Both the position numbers and the translations under genes were made by a program. DNA of 11,383 nt, from the NCBI GenBank assembly GCA_937890875.1, contig CALAEB010000057.1:1-11383 (forward strand). The letters are read 5' to 3'. The notes under the pieces were generated by a model. That model saw only the letters and a program-made list of their open reading frames with translations, was not told the origin of the DNA and did no database searches. The stretch comes from an uncultured Anaerolineaceae bacterium (lineage in GTDB: Bacteria; Chloroflexota; Anaerolineae; Anaerolineales; Anaerolineaceae). Shown piece after piece: positions 1 through 6,601 of this stretch (positions within the stretch are counted from its first letter, which is position 1; the number at the start of each line of letters is the position of its first letter).

Positions 1-342
1 GTTTCTGTGCCGGTCCTTTCCGCGCTTCCGGAGGATAATGACGACGAGGATGAGGAGGATGAAGTTTTCTTTCCCGGAATTACGGAGAAAAAACAAAAGC
101 TGCTTTCAGTGATCATCACCTCGGAACCCGGCGGCAATCCGGAATTGATGGTTCGGAAAATGAGGCGGCTTCACGGCCTGATTGCTTCCTATCCGGGGCG
201 CGACAAATTTGCCTTTGTTATTCGCGAAAACGGAAAGATCAATCTGGTTGAATTTCCGGAAATTCAGATTAATATTTGCGAAGAATTATTGACGCGGGTG
301 CGGCAGGAAACCGGCGCTGAGAATGTACGGGTCGAACAATAG
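1..342 (+). CDS. dnaE: DNA polymerase III subunit alpha, C-terminal fragment (5' end outside window)
   Basis: The reading frame is open from base 1 and stops with TAG at 340-342, leaving 113 residues of a much larger protein (DnaE proteins are usually 1,000-1,200 residues). DnaE is the polymerising subunit of the replicative polymerase III holoenzyme. The fragment begins with a very acidic segment (EDNDDEDEEDE). It continues with a beta-strand pattern (LLSVIITSEPGGNPELM), a helix (RKMRRLHGLIASYPG), a strand (KFAFVIRENGKINLVEFPE) and a closing helix (CEELLTRVRQETG). The pattern of a helix ending in YPG, a strand, FP, then an EL...G helix is what I know from the end of DnaE, at and after the OB-fold. 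The polymerase active site is not in the window. A GTG at 7-9 is only an internal valine codon, not a start. The call rests on this C-terminal pattern alone. No obvious terminator follows before pfkA. Confidence 0.8.
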   Translation, partial: VSVPVLSALPEDNDDEDEEDEVFFPGITEKKQKLLSVIITSEPGGNPELMVRKMRRLHGLIASYPGRDKFAFVIRENGKINLVEFPEIQINICEELLTRVRQETGAENVRVEQ

Positions 343-461
343 AGATTAAATTGCGGTCGGGAATTTGATAATGCTTTTGAATCAATAAAACACAGAAAAT
401 CCTTCCTGATATTTCAAATTGCTGATTGCTGGATATCTGTGAAGTGTAACGCTGAATTTTT

Positions 462-470
462 TGGTATGAT
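462..470 (+). promoter_or_regulatory. Extended -10 promoter for pfkA
   Basis: TGG directly followed by TATGAT (hexamer 465-470, 5 of 6 matches to TATAAT) forms a TGn extended -10 element. The predicted transcription start is near 477, about 27 nt before the pfkA ATG. No good -35 hexamer lies at the usual distance, as expected for extended -10 promoters. It fits the fact that pfkA is separated from dnaE by 161 nt. Confidence 0.45.
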
Positions 471-503
471 GTAGTTTTGAACAGAAAGGGTAGGTATTGA
501 ATT

Positions 504-1496
504 ATGGAATCGGTTCAACTTGAGACGCCAATTCGATCCATTGGAGTGCTGACGTCCGGCGGTGACGCGCCCGGAATGAATGCCTGTATCCGTGCGGTGG
601 TGCGCGCCGGGATCGGCGCGGGACTGAAAGTGTATGGGATCCAGGATGGCTATAAAGGCCTGATTAATGGCGATCTGGTGCCGCTGAGCAGGCGGGACGT
701 CAGCGGGATCCTCAGCCAGGGCGGTACGTTCCTGCGTACGGCCCGCTGCAAGGAGATGGAGACGCCGCACGGACAGCGGGAAGCGGTCCGCCAGCTGCAC
801 AATGAAAATCTCGACGGGCTGGTTGTCATCGGCGGCGACGGTTCGATGGCAGGCGCATTAACCCTGTCGGAACAGGGTTTTCCGGTTGTCGGTATTCCCG
901 GAACGATCGATAATGACGTGTTTGGAACGGATACCTGTATCGGTGTCGACACTGCGCTGAATACGATTATGGAAGCGATCGATAAAATCCGCGACACCGC
1001 GTCTTCTCACAGCCGTGCATTCCTGGTGCAAACGATGGGTCGTGACAGCGGTTACCTCGCGGTTCAGTCCGCGATCGTTTCCGGTGCCGAAATGGCGCTG
1101 ATTCCCGAACAGCCGGTCAGCGTGGAAGAAATTGCTCGCATTATTGAAAATTCGTATAAACAGGGCAAAAAACACTGTATCATCGTCGTGGCGGAAGGAT
1201 TCCCGATCCCGATGGAAGAGCTGACCAGTCAGTTGGACGCGATGGACCTCGGATTTAAGGCCCGCGGAACGAACCTGAGTTATATTCAGCGCGGCGGCTC
1301 CCCGACTGCTTTTGACCGGATTCTCGCTTCACGCATGGGATATAAAGCGATTGAGTTTATCACCAACGGTAAGTTTAATGTGATGACCGCCATACAGGAA
1401 CGGGAAATTGTCGGCGTTCCGATTCCCGAATTGGTCGGCAAACACCGCGAAGTTTCGGACGAATATATGCACATCTCAAATGTGCTGTCCCGTTAG
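504..1496 (+). CDS. pfkA: ATP-dependent 6-phosphofructokinase
   Basis: A 330-residue, full-length group A phosphofructokinase. It phosphorylates fructose 6-phosphate to fructose 1,6-bisphosphate in the cytoplasm, the committed step of glycolysis. Visible motifs are the nucleotide-binding GVLTSGGDAPGMNA (14-27), IGGDGS (109-114), PGTIDND (132-138, catalytic base Asp136), MGRDSGYL (178-185), AEGF (230-233) and the substrate-binding IQRGGSP (261-267) followed by DRILASRMG. Glycines at 113 (GGDG) and 133 (PGTID) are the residues that mark ATP-using enzymes; pyrophosphate-using forms typically carry Asp and Lys there. There is a roughly 10-residue N-terminal extension before the usual start of the fold. 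The ATG at 504 is preceded by AAAGGG at 485-490, rather distant for a Shine-Dalgarno, so initiation is probably modest. The gene appears to be monocistronic. Confidence 0.95.
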   Translation: MESVQLETPIRSIGVLTSGGDAPGMNACIRAVVRAGIGAGLKVYGIQDGYKGLINGDLVPLSRRDVSGILSQGGTFLRTARCKEMETPHGQREAVRQLHNENLDGLVVIGGDGSMAGALTLSEQGFPVVGIPGTIDNDVFGTDTCIGVDTALNTIMEAIDKIRDTASSHSRAFLVQTMGRDSGYLAVQSAIVSGAEMALIPEQPVSVEEIARIIENSYKQGKKHCIIVVAEGFPIPMEELTSQLDAMDLGFKARGTNLSYIQRGGSPTAFDRILASRMGYKAIEFITNGKFNVMTAIQEREIVGVPIPELVGKHREVSDEYMHISNVLSR

Positions 1497-1503
1497 GATC
1501 TGG

Positions 1504-1532
1504 GAAAACGCTTGCGGCGGCTTTTTTGCTTT
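1504..1532 (+). terminator. Possible weak terminator after pfkA
   Basis: Shortly after the pfkA stop, AAAACGC and GCGGC flank a short loop and lead into TTTTTTGC then TTTTT. The stem is short and imperfect, so this may be only a T-rich tract. The stronger candidate for ending the pfkA transcript is the hairpin at 1627-1655. Confidence 0.25.
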
Positions 1533-1626
1533 TTCTGAAAATAACTGCAAAAAACTTTGTGACGGTGTCTCAAAATACAAATAGAATTCCAGATTTGCGC
1601 TGAACCATTGAACAAGGCATGTGTAG

Positions 1627-1655
1627 GGGCGTTCCGGTGGAACGCCCGTTTTTTT
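1627..1655 (+). terminator. Strong intrinsic terminator (possibly a copy of a dispersed palindrome)
   Basis: GGGCGTTCC (1627-1635), a 3-nt GGT loop and GGAACGCCC (1639-1647) form a perfect 9-bp GC-rich stem. It is followed by G and seven T residues (1649-1655), the classic Rho-independent form on the + strand. On the minus strand the stem is not followed by a T run, so termination should be one-way. The lead-in GTGTAGGGGCG resembles palindromic GTAGGGGCG elements that I recall as dispersed in Chloroflexi and Clostridia; copy number here cannot be judged from one window. Confidence 0.8.
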
Positions 1656-1904
1656 ATTTGCTGAACATTCTCAACAGGAAAACCCATCGTCGTATTTGGC
1701 GCCGGCCAGATAGGGACCAGACTTTGAATAAAGAGCGAAACCGGCGTACCTGATTTTCTTCGGCACGGATTCCGTCGTCTGAATTGTCTGATAAAATAAA
1801 CGATCCTCGTATTCAAGGTATTTCTTATATTTGTGGTTGCAAGTTGTGACATTTGTCTGCCGGAAGATATGATTCACGCTTTCTTGTTTTTCTTTCAGAA
1901 GGTT

Positions 1905-1910
1905 TACAAT
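1905..1910 (+). promoter_or_regulatory. Possible -10 box for the sugar transporter operon
   Basis: TACAAT (5 of 6 to TATAAT) lies about 75 nt upstream of the binding-protein start, after the terminator that isolates this operon from pfkA. The -35 is poor: TTCTTG with an 18-nt spacer or TTGTTT with 15. Given as the best visible candidate only. Confidence 0.3.
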
Positions 1911-1972
1911 AAAATCACAATCTTCACAAAGTCGGTATGGGCTCTAAGTTCATAAAAACAGTACTAAAGTAT

Positions 1973-1978
1973 AAGGAG
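1973..1978 (+). promoter_or_regulatory. Ribosome-binding site fixing the start of the binding protein
   Basis: AAGGAG is placed 6 nt before the ATG at 1985. An in-frame ATG at 1937 would add 16 residues before the signal peptide and has no such site, so the start at 1985 is preferred. Confidence 0.8.
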
Positions 1979-1984
1979 AAAATA

Positions 1985-3250
1985 ATGAAAAAGCACTTAG
2001 GTTTGTTGGTTGCTCTCATGCTGTTATTGTTCGTTCTGCCTGTCGCGGCACAGGAAGCGGATGCAAAGTTAATTATTGAAAGCTGGCGGCAGGATGATAT
2101 CAATATCTGGAATGACACGATCATCCCCGCATTTAATGAAGTCTATCCGGATATTGAGGTCATTTTCCAGCCGACAAAACAGGAAGATTACAACGGCCAA
2201 CTCAATTCCCGCCTGGCGGGAGGAACCGCCGGTGATATTATCACCTGCCGTCCGTTCGATCCATCCCTGAAGCTCTATGAGTCCGGTTATCTGGCCCAGC
2301 TGAATGATCTGCCTGGCATGGAGGCTTTTGACTCCTCGTCGACAGTTGCCTGGACAACGGACGACGGTTCGGTGACCTATTGTGTCCCGCTGGCCTCGGT
2401 CATTCACGGTTTTATGTATAACAAGACCGCTTTTGCGGAAAAGGGTTGGGAAGTTCCGGTTACCAAAGAGGAATTTTTTGCGCTGCTGGATGCGATCAAG
2501 GCGGATGGCGATTATGTTCCGCTGGCCATGGGGACGCACGATTTGTGGGAAGCCGCGACGATGGGCTGGTACAACATCGGTGTGCAGGATTATAAAGGCG
2601 AAGAAGGCCGTCTCGGGTTGATTGAAGGGACCGCGAAATTCACGGACGCGCCTTATGTCCAGGTTTATGAAGAACTTGCAAAATGGGCGCCTTATCTTCC
2701 GGATGGCTACCAGGGTGTTCAGTATTCGGATGCGCAGCAGCTCTTCACAATGGGCCTGGCCGCGATATATCCGACCGGCTCCTGGGAAATCTCGGTCTTT
2801 GAGCCGATGATTGACGGCGCGTTCGAGATGGGCGCTTTCCGCGCTCCGAAGGACAATGCCGATGACGCATGCTATATCAGCGATCATACCGATATCGGTA
2901 TCGGCATGAATGCCGCGACAAAATATCCGGAAGCCGCCCGCATTTTCCTCGAATGGGTGACTACCGCTGACTTCGCGTCGATTTACGCGAATAACATGGT
3001 CGGTTTCTATCCGCTGGCAAAAATCGATTACACGGTCGACAATCCGGTTGCGAACGAATTCCTCTCATGGCGGAATGAATGCGCATCGAGTATCCGGATT
3101 TCGGCTTCCATCATTGGCCGCGGCGAACCGGGTATGGATACCGATATCTGGACAACTTCTGCCAACGTGATCAACGGTACCATGACTCCGGAAGAAGCCG
3201 CTGCCTACGTCCAGGAAGCTTTGGCTAAGTGGTACACACCGGCGGAATAA
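1985..3250 (+). CDS. Extracellular sugar-binding protein of an ABC importer
   Basis: A 421-residue family 1 solute-binding protein, the exported receptor that delivers a carbohydrate to a CUT1 ABC permease pair. The N-terminus MKKHLGLLVALMLLLFVLPVAAQ is a typical signal peptide (basic start, leucine-rich core, cleavage likely after VAA). There is no lipobox cysteine, so it is released or held some other way rather than lipid-anchored. The mature part starts with a family-typical strand (LIIESWRQDD), then IPAFNEVYPDIEVIF and a GGTAGDIITC segment. Later come GFMYNKTAFAEKGWEVPVTKEEFFALLDAIK, TMGLAAIYPTGSW and KYPEAARIFLEWV, all standard landmarks of this family. The start is set by the strong ribosome-binding site and by the signal peptide. 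Two permease genes follow after 313 nt. The substrate cannot be read from sequence; the neighbouring oxidoreductases suggest a sugar, polyol or sugar acid. Confidence 0.92.
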   Translation: MKKHLGLLVALMLLLFVLPVAAQEADAKLIIESWRQDDINIWNDTIIPAFNEVYPDIEVIFQPTKQEDYNGQLNSRLAGGTAGDIITCRPFDPSLKLYESGYLAQLNDLPGMEAFDSSSTVAWTTDDGSVTYCVPLASVIHGFMYNKTAFAEKGWEVPVTKEEFFALLDAIKADGDYVPLAMGTHDLWEAATMGWYNIGVQDYKGEEGRLGLIEGTAKFTDAPYVQVYEELAKWAPYLPDGYQGVQYSDAQQLFTMGLAAIYPTGSWEISVFEPMIDGAFEMGAFRAPKDNADDACYISDHTDIGIGMNAATKYPEAARIFLEWVTTADFASIYANNMVGFYPLAKIDYTVDNPVANEFLSWRNECASSIRISASIIGRGEPGMDTDIWTTSANVINGTMTPEEAAAYVQEALAKWYTPAE

Positions 3251-3281
3251 GCGGACTATTTTCAGAAAAATGATTGCAGAG

Positions 3282-3308
3282 GAGGAGGCCGAAAAAGCCT
3301 CCTCTTTT
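3282..3308 (+). terminator. Hairpin after binding-protein gene, likely partial terminator
   Basis: GAGGAGGC (3282-3289) pairs with GCCTCCTC (3297-3304) across a 7-nt A-rich loop, followed by only four T residues. The stem is strong but the T run is short. Incomplete termination or 3' end protection of the binding-protein message, with some read-through to the permeases, is the likely effect. Confidence 0.6.
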
Positions 3309-3359
3309 GGAAACATTTCTGGTCAATTGGTGATTTACCTTTTGGATATCCCAACCAAA

Positions 3360-3375
3360 TTCCGGTTCACCGGAA
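3360..3375. repeat. Small inverted repeat TTCCGG-TTCA-CCGGAA
   Basis: A perfect 6-bp inverted repeat with a 4-nt centre upstream of the permease genes. It could be a regulator half-site pair or a small stem in the message; no T run follows, so it is not a terminator. Confidence 0.4.
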
Positions 3376-3563
3376 ATGCTGCCCGTGAACAGATGCTGAA
3401 AAAAGGGTAGAATAGTATATTATTCAATTTTGGCAGCCGGGATATTCCGAAGATGCTGCGAAGCCGTTTTGTTTACCCTATACCTGAAGATTCATGAAAA
3501 ACTTCTGATCATACCGTGCGTTATGAAAAATTCCTGTAGGAAGAATGATAAGGAGATCCGCTG

Positions 3564-4496
3564 ATGACCGGTTATCAAAAAAAGCAAAAACCTTTTCCGT
3601 GGCATATTGTTTTTTTTCTTGCTCCGGCGCTGATTGTTTATGTGGTCGTAATGGTAATGCCGTTATTGGACTCGCTTTCTTTGAGCTTTTTTACTGAAAA
3701 TCCTGCAAATGCGAAAGAGAACATATTCGTCGGGCTGAGCAATTATAAATACCTTTTTACGGATTATTACTATGCTCCCATTTTCTGGGGCGCGCTGAAG
3801 CATAACATCGTATTTTTTCTGATCCATATGTTTGTTCAGAATCCGATCGGGCTGCTGCTGGCAGCAATTCTTTCCAAAGGCGGCAAACTCCGCACATTTT
3901 TCCGGACGGTTTTGTTTATCCCCACCATTCTTTCGTTTGTGCTGGTCGCTTTTGTCTGGAAGCTGATCCTCAGTCCGATTTGGGGAGTGTCCAAAACGAT
4001 CCTCGGTTTATTCAGCATGGAAGGCCTATTCCAGCCCTGGCTGGGACTTGAGAGCACGGCGTTGATCACCTGTTCCCTGATTTCGGTCTGGCAGTATATC
4101 GGTACGCCCATGATCCTTTTTTATACCGCGCTGATCGGAATTCCGGACGAGCTGCTGGAAGCCGCGAAAGTTGACGGCGCAAATCCCTGGCTTATTTTCT
4201 GGAAAATTAAATTTCCATTGATTATTCCGACGGTCGGCCTGGTGTCCATGATGACCTTTGTCGGGAATTTCAATGCTTTTGATCTGATTTATACCCTGCA
4301 GGGCGCGCTGGCCGGGCCGAACCTGTCCACCGATATTATGGGGACCTTGTTTTACCGCACCTTTTTTGGCCAGCAGCAGCAGATGCCGAACCAGACTTTG
4401 GGCGCGACGATTGCGACAATGCAGTTCCTGATCATTTTGGTCGGCGTGGTGATTTATATGGTCTGGCAAAAGCGGACGACTGTCTACGAATATTAA
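3564..4496 (+). CDS. CUT1 sugar ABC transporter permease (MalF/UgpA-like)
   Basis: A 310-residue inner-membrane protein with six predicted hydrophobic segments: about 13-35, 75-103, 112-136, 163-192, 221-246 and 281-302. It forms half of the membrane channel of a binding-protein-dependent sugar importer. The cytoplasmic EAA loop, which docks the ATPase, is clear: IPDELLEAAKVDGANPW (193-209) followed by the conserved KFPLIIP (216-222). The length and single-loop layout match UgpA/LacF-type subunits. The ATG at 3564 has AAGGAG 8 nt upstream. A run of four glutamines (GQQQQM, 269-274) lies before the last segment. The second permease starts 10 nt after the stop. The partner ATPase is not encoded nearby. 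Confidence 0.93.
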   Translation: MTGYQKKQKPFPWHIVFFLAPALIVYVVVMVMPLLDSLSLSFFTENPANAKENIFVGLSNYKYLFTDYYYAPIFWGALKHNIVFFLIHMFVQNPIGLLLAAILSKGGKLRTFFRTVLFIPTILSFVLVAFVWKLILSPIWGVSKTILGLFSMEGLFQPWLGLESTALITCSLISVWQYIGTPMILFYTALIGIPDELLEAAKVDGANPWLIFWKIKFPLIIPTVGLVSMMTFVGNFNAFDLIYTLQGALAGPNLSTDIMGTLFYRTFFGQQQQMPNQTLGATIATMQFLIILVGVVIYMVWQKRTTVYEY

Positions 4497-4506
4497 GGGA
4501 GGAAAA

Positions 4507-5388
4507 ATGGAAAAGACCATTTCATCTGAAAAATATCAGGGCCCTTCGTTTTTCTTTCAGCTGCGAAAGTGGGCCGGGGAGGCTGTGCCTGTTCTCATTT
4601 TAATCTTTTGGAGCGTTATTGCGCTGTTCCCGATTTATCTGATTTTGGTGAACGCGTTCAAAGAACGGAAGGCGATTTTCAGACTGCCGTTCGCGATTCC
4701 TTCGGGAGAGACGTTCAGCCTGGTCGGTTTTGAGACGGTCAGCGCGCGCTCCCATTTCGGAACCTATTTCACCAACAGCATTGTTGTCACGGTGATGGCA
4801 TTGGTATTGACCCTGCTGTTCGGAACGATGGCTTCTTTTGCGCTGGCGCAGTACAAATTTAAGGGCTCAACGCTTATCAGCTTGGTGTTCTCAATCGGTA
4901 TCATGATCCCCATCCGGCTGGCGACCGTGGGAATTCTGCGCCTGATGGTTAATCTCCGCTTGACCAATACGCTCTGGGCGTTGATCATTGTGTATATCGC
5001 GCAGTCGCTGCCGATGACGATTTTTATTTTGTCCTCTTTTATGCGGCAGGTCCCGCAGGAATTAATTCAGGCGGCGCGGGTGGACGGCGCGTCCGAATAT
5101 CATATCTATTGGCTGATTCTGCCTTTGATTCGTCCGGCATTGGGAGCGATCGGAATTTTCACCATGATTCCGATCTGGAATGATCTCTGGTGGCCGCTGA
5201 TCCTGGCGCCCAGCATTGATACGGCAACCGTGACGCTGGGATCCCAGCAGTTCCTGGGGCAGTATATGACGGACTGGAACGCAATATTGGCCTCGATGAC
5301 GATGTCGATCGTGCCGATTTTGATTTTCTACCTGATTTTCTCGAAGCAGATGATCAAATCGATCACGTCCGGCGCGTTAAAATCATAA
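4507..5388 (+). CDS. CUT1 sugar ABC transporter permease (MalG/UgpE-like)
   Basis: A 293-residue inner-membrane protein, the second channel subunit. Hydrophobic segments lie at about 28-50, 88-114, 121-146, 157-178, 206-233 and 262-279. The ATPase-docking loop is VPQELIQAARVDGASEYHIYWLILPLIRP (182-210), with Gln188 where the consensus EAA has Glu; the invariant glycine and the LP are kept. The periplasmic stretch before the second segment (FETVSARSHFGTYFTNSIVVT) is the typical MalG-family FxNYxxxxxxTxFxxxxxNSxxxx region. AAGGGAGG at 4495-4502 overlaps the end of the upstream permease, giving a strong ribosome-binding site 4 nt before the ATG and close coupling of the two subunits. It is the last transporter gene; a 211-nt gap with a large palindrome follows. 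Confidence 0.93.
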   Translation: MEKTISSEKYQGPSFFFQLRKWAGEAVPVLILIFWSVIALFPIYLILVNAFKERKAIFRLPFAIPSGETFSLVGFETVSARSHFGTYFTNSIVVTVMALVLTLLFGTMASFALAQYKFKGSTLISLVFSIGIMIPIRLATVGILRLMVNLRLTNTLWALIIVYIAQSLPMTIFILSSFMRQVPQELIQAARVDGASEYHIYWLILPLIRPALGAIGIFTMIPIWNDLWWPLILAPSIDTATVTLGSQQFLGQYMTDWNAILASMTMSIVPILIFYLIFSKQMIKSITSGALKS

Positions 5389-5405
5389 AAATGGCGATTG
5401 AAAAA

Positions 5406-5529
5406 TTGATGCGGGCGTCAAAAGTCAAATATGGATAGGAAGGAACTTTCTTTATAATTTTCGTGCTCCGCACGAAAAAATATAGACCAACAAACTCTCT
5501 GAGAATCTGACTTTTGACGTTCTGATCAA
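5406..5529. repeat. 124-bp concentric inverted repeat with central hairpin
   Basis: Three nested inverted pairs share nearly the same centre (about 5467.5-5468). They are TTGAT (5406-5410) with ATCAA (5525-5529), the perfect 12-mer CGTCAAAAGTCA (5416-5427) with TGACTTTTGACG (5508-5519), and TTTTCGTGC (5458-5466) with GCACGAAAA (5470-5478) around a TCC loop. TATA at 5453-5456 can also pair with TATA at 5481-5484. A perfect TATAAT lies at 5453-5458 inside the element, without a good -35. The hairpin is not followed by a T run on either strand, so it is not a standard terminator. It could be a miniature mobile element, a paired operator or a structured leader. No clear target-site duplication is visible. 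Confidence 0.75.
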
Positions 5530-5585
5530 AATTGAAACAAATCAGAGTGATTCTCTTTGGATAACGAGGATATTGATCATGGTTG

Positions 5586-5592
5586 AAAGGAG
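5586..5592 (+). promoter_or_regulatory. Ribosome-binding site fixing the first oxidoreductase start
   Basis: AAAGGAG lies 7 nt before the ATG at 5600. In-frame alternatives at 5573 (TTG) and 5579 (ATG) would put extra residues before the nucleotide-binding strand and lack such a site. Confidence 0.8.
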
Positions 5593-5599
5593 CGTTTGT

Positions 5600-6601
5600 A
5601 TGAGGATCGGAATTGTCGGCACCGGATTTATGGGGACGACGCATGCAAAAGGCTGGGTGGAAACTCCTGCGCGGATCACCGGTTTTTGCGCCGAAACGGT
5701 TGCTGAAGCCGCTGCGCTGGCGGACCAGTATCATGCGAAGGCGTTTGCTTCATTGGCGGCAATGCTTCCGGAAGTGGATGTGGTGGATATCTGTACGCCG
5801 ACTTATCTGCATTTGGAACAGGTCAGGCTGGCTGCGGCGGCCGGCAAGGATATTATTTGTGAGAAACCGCTCACGCTGGATGTTGAGACGGGAGCGGAAA
5901 TGCTGAGGGTGTGCGAAGACGCGGGCGTCCGTCTGTTTGTCGCGCACGTGGTCCGTTATTTTCCGGAATATGCCGCCGCAAAAAAAATCGTGGCGGACGG
6001 AAAGTTGGGGAAGCCGGGTACAATCCATTTGCGCCGGTGTAATTACCGGCCCAAGAAGGCGGCCGGCAATTGGTTTCTGGATGACGCAAAATCAGGCGGC
6101 CTGCTGATGGATCTTTCCATCCATGATTTTGATTATGCCCGCTGGATTGCGGGCGAAGTAAAGACCGTTTTTTCAACCACAGTCGGTTCAATGGATAAGG
6201 ATGCGCCGGTCGATTATGCGCTGACGATTCTGACGCATGAAGACGGTACGTTGTCGCACATCACCGGCGGCTGGGCTTATCCCGCTCCGAATTTTCAGAC
6301 CGGCCTGGATATTAATTGCGAGCGCGGAAATATCCATTTTGATTCAGTGGCATCCGCGCCGATCCGTGTTTTGATCCGGGAAGAGCAGAACGCTCCGGAC
6401 GTCGGATTGCCGGCAAGCCCGCTGGCCGAGAGCCCGTACACAACGGAACTCAAAGAGTTCTATCACGCGATTGCGCAGGGAGAGGCGGTGCGGGTCACGG
6501 CGCTGGATGGTTTGAAAGCCGTGCAAATTGCCTGCGCGGCGCGGGTGTCCGCCGCCGAAGGCCGACCGGTTTTTCTTGAGCCTCAGGGAGGTGTGCTGTG
6601 A
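5600..6601 (+). CDS. Gfo/Idh/MocA family NAD(P)-dependent oxidoreductase
   Basis: A 333-residue cytoplasmic dehydrogenase of the inositol dehydrogenase/glucose-fructose oxidoreductase family, which oxidises or epimerises sugars, polyols and their derivatives. The N-terminal Rossmann fold opens with MRIGIVGTGFMG (GxGxxG at 7-12), and DICTPTYLH (63-71) is the typical second nucleotide-contact region. EKP at 88-90 provides the conserved lysine, Lys89. GGLLMDLSIHDFD (166-178) gives the conserved aspartate and histidine (Asp171, His175), so the usual catalytic Lys-Asp-His set is intact. The C-terminal half is the alpha/beta domain that builds the substrate pocket. The length is normal for the family. 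Its stop overlaps the start of a second family member by 4 nt, so the two are translationally coupled and probably act on the same substrate. The exact substrate is unknown. Confidence 0.92.
   Translation: MRIGIVGTGFMGTTHAKGWVETPARITGFCAETVAEAAALADQYHAKAFASLAAMLPEVDVVDICTPTYLHLEQVRLAAAAGKDIICEKPLTLDVETGAEMLRVCEDAGVRLFVAHVVRYFPEYAAAKKIVADGKLGKPGTIHLRRCNYRPKKAAGNWFLDDAKSGGLLMDLSIHDFDYARWIAGEVKTVFSTTVGSMDKDAPVDYALTILTHEDGTLSHITGGWAYPAPNFQTGLDINCERGNIHFDSVASAPIRVLIREEQNAPDVGLPASPLAESPYTTELKEFYHAIAQGEAVRVTALDGLKAVQIACAARVSAAEGRPVFLEPQGGVL

Larger units (their letters stand above)
1497..1984. other. Intergenic region with no convincing gene
   Basis: This is 488 bases between pfkA and the binding-protein gene. 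It holds the T-rich tract just after pfkA, the strong hairpin terminator at 1627-1655 and the probable promoter and ribosome-binding site of the transporter operon near its right end. Base composition is visibly more AT-rich than in the flanking genes. Short minus-strand reading frames exist (the longest candidates at 1493-1852 and 1671-1877), but neither shows a recognisable domain or ribosome-binding site. I treat the region as non-coding; a decayed gene remnant cannot be excluded. Confidence 0.6.
3251..3563. other. Intergenic leader between binding protein and permeases
   Basis: These 313 bases hold no gene. They contain the hairpin at 3282-3308, a small inverted repeat at 3360-3375, an AT-rich stretch around 3408-3424 that could be a weak -10 (TAGAAT or TATATT, no clear -35) and a 14-base near-direct repeat (3494-3507 and 3523-3536). 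They end in the permease ribosome-binding site AAGGAG at 3550-3555. Such a gap is often where a binding protein is expressed more strongly than its permeases. Confidence 0.6.

Noticed and set aside
1671..1877. Minus-strand 68-residue frame between pfkA and the transporter
   Set aside because: No known domain and no clear ribosome-binding site in an AT-rich intergenic region. It could be a decayed remnant, but nothing supports a gene.
2069..2887. Long minus-strand reading frame opposite the sugar-binding protein
   Set aside because: The + strand encodes a full, recognisable binding protein here. The antisense protein resembles no family and is a codon-bias shadow.
5458..5480. Central hairpin of the palindrome as an intrinsic terminator
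   Set aside because: The T residues are in the 5' arm and the stem is followed by A residues on the + strand; on the minus strand the same holds, so neither direction has the needed T run after the stem.
5363..5734. Minus-strand frame across the palindrome
   Set aside because: It spans the inverted repeat and the start of the oxidoreductase, with no family resemblance.
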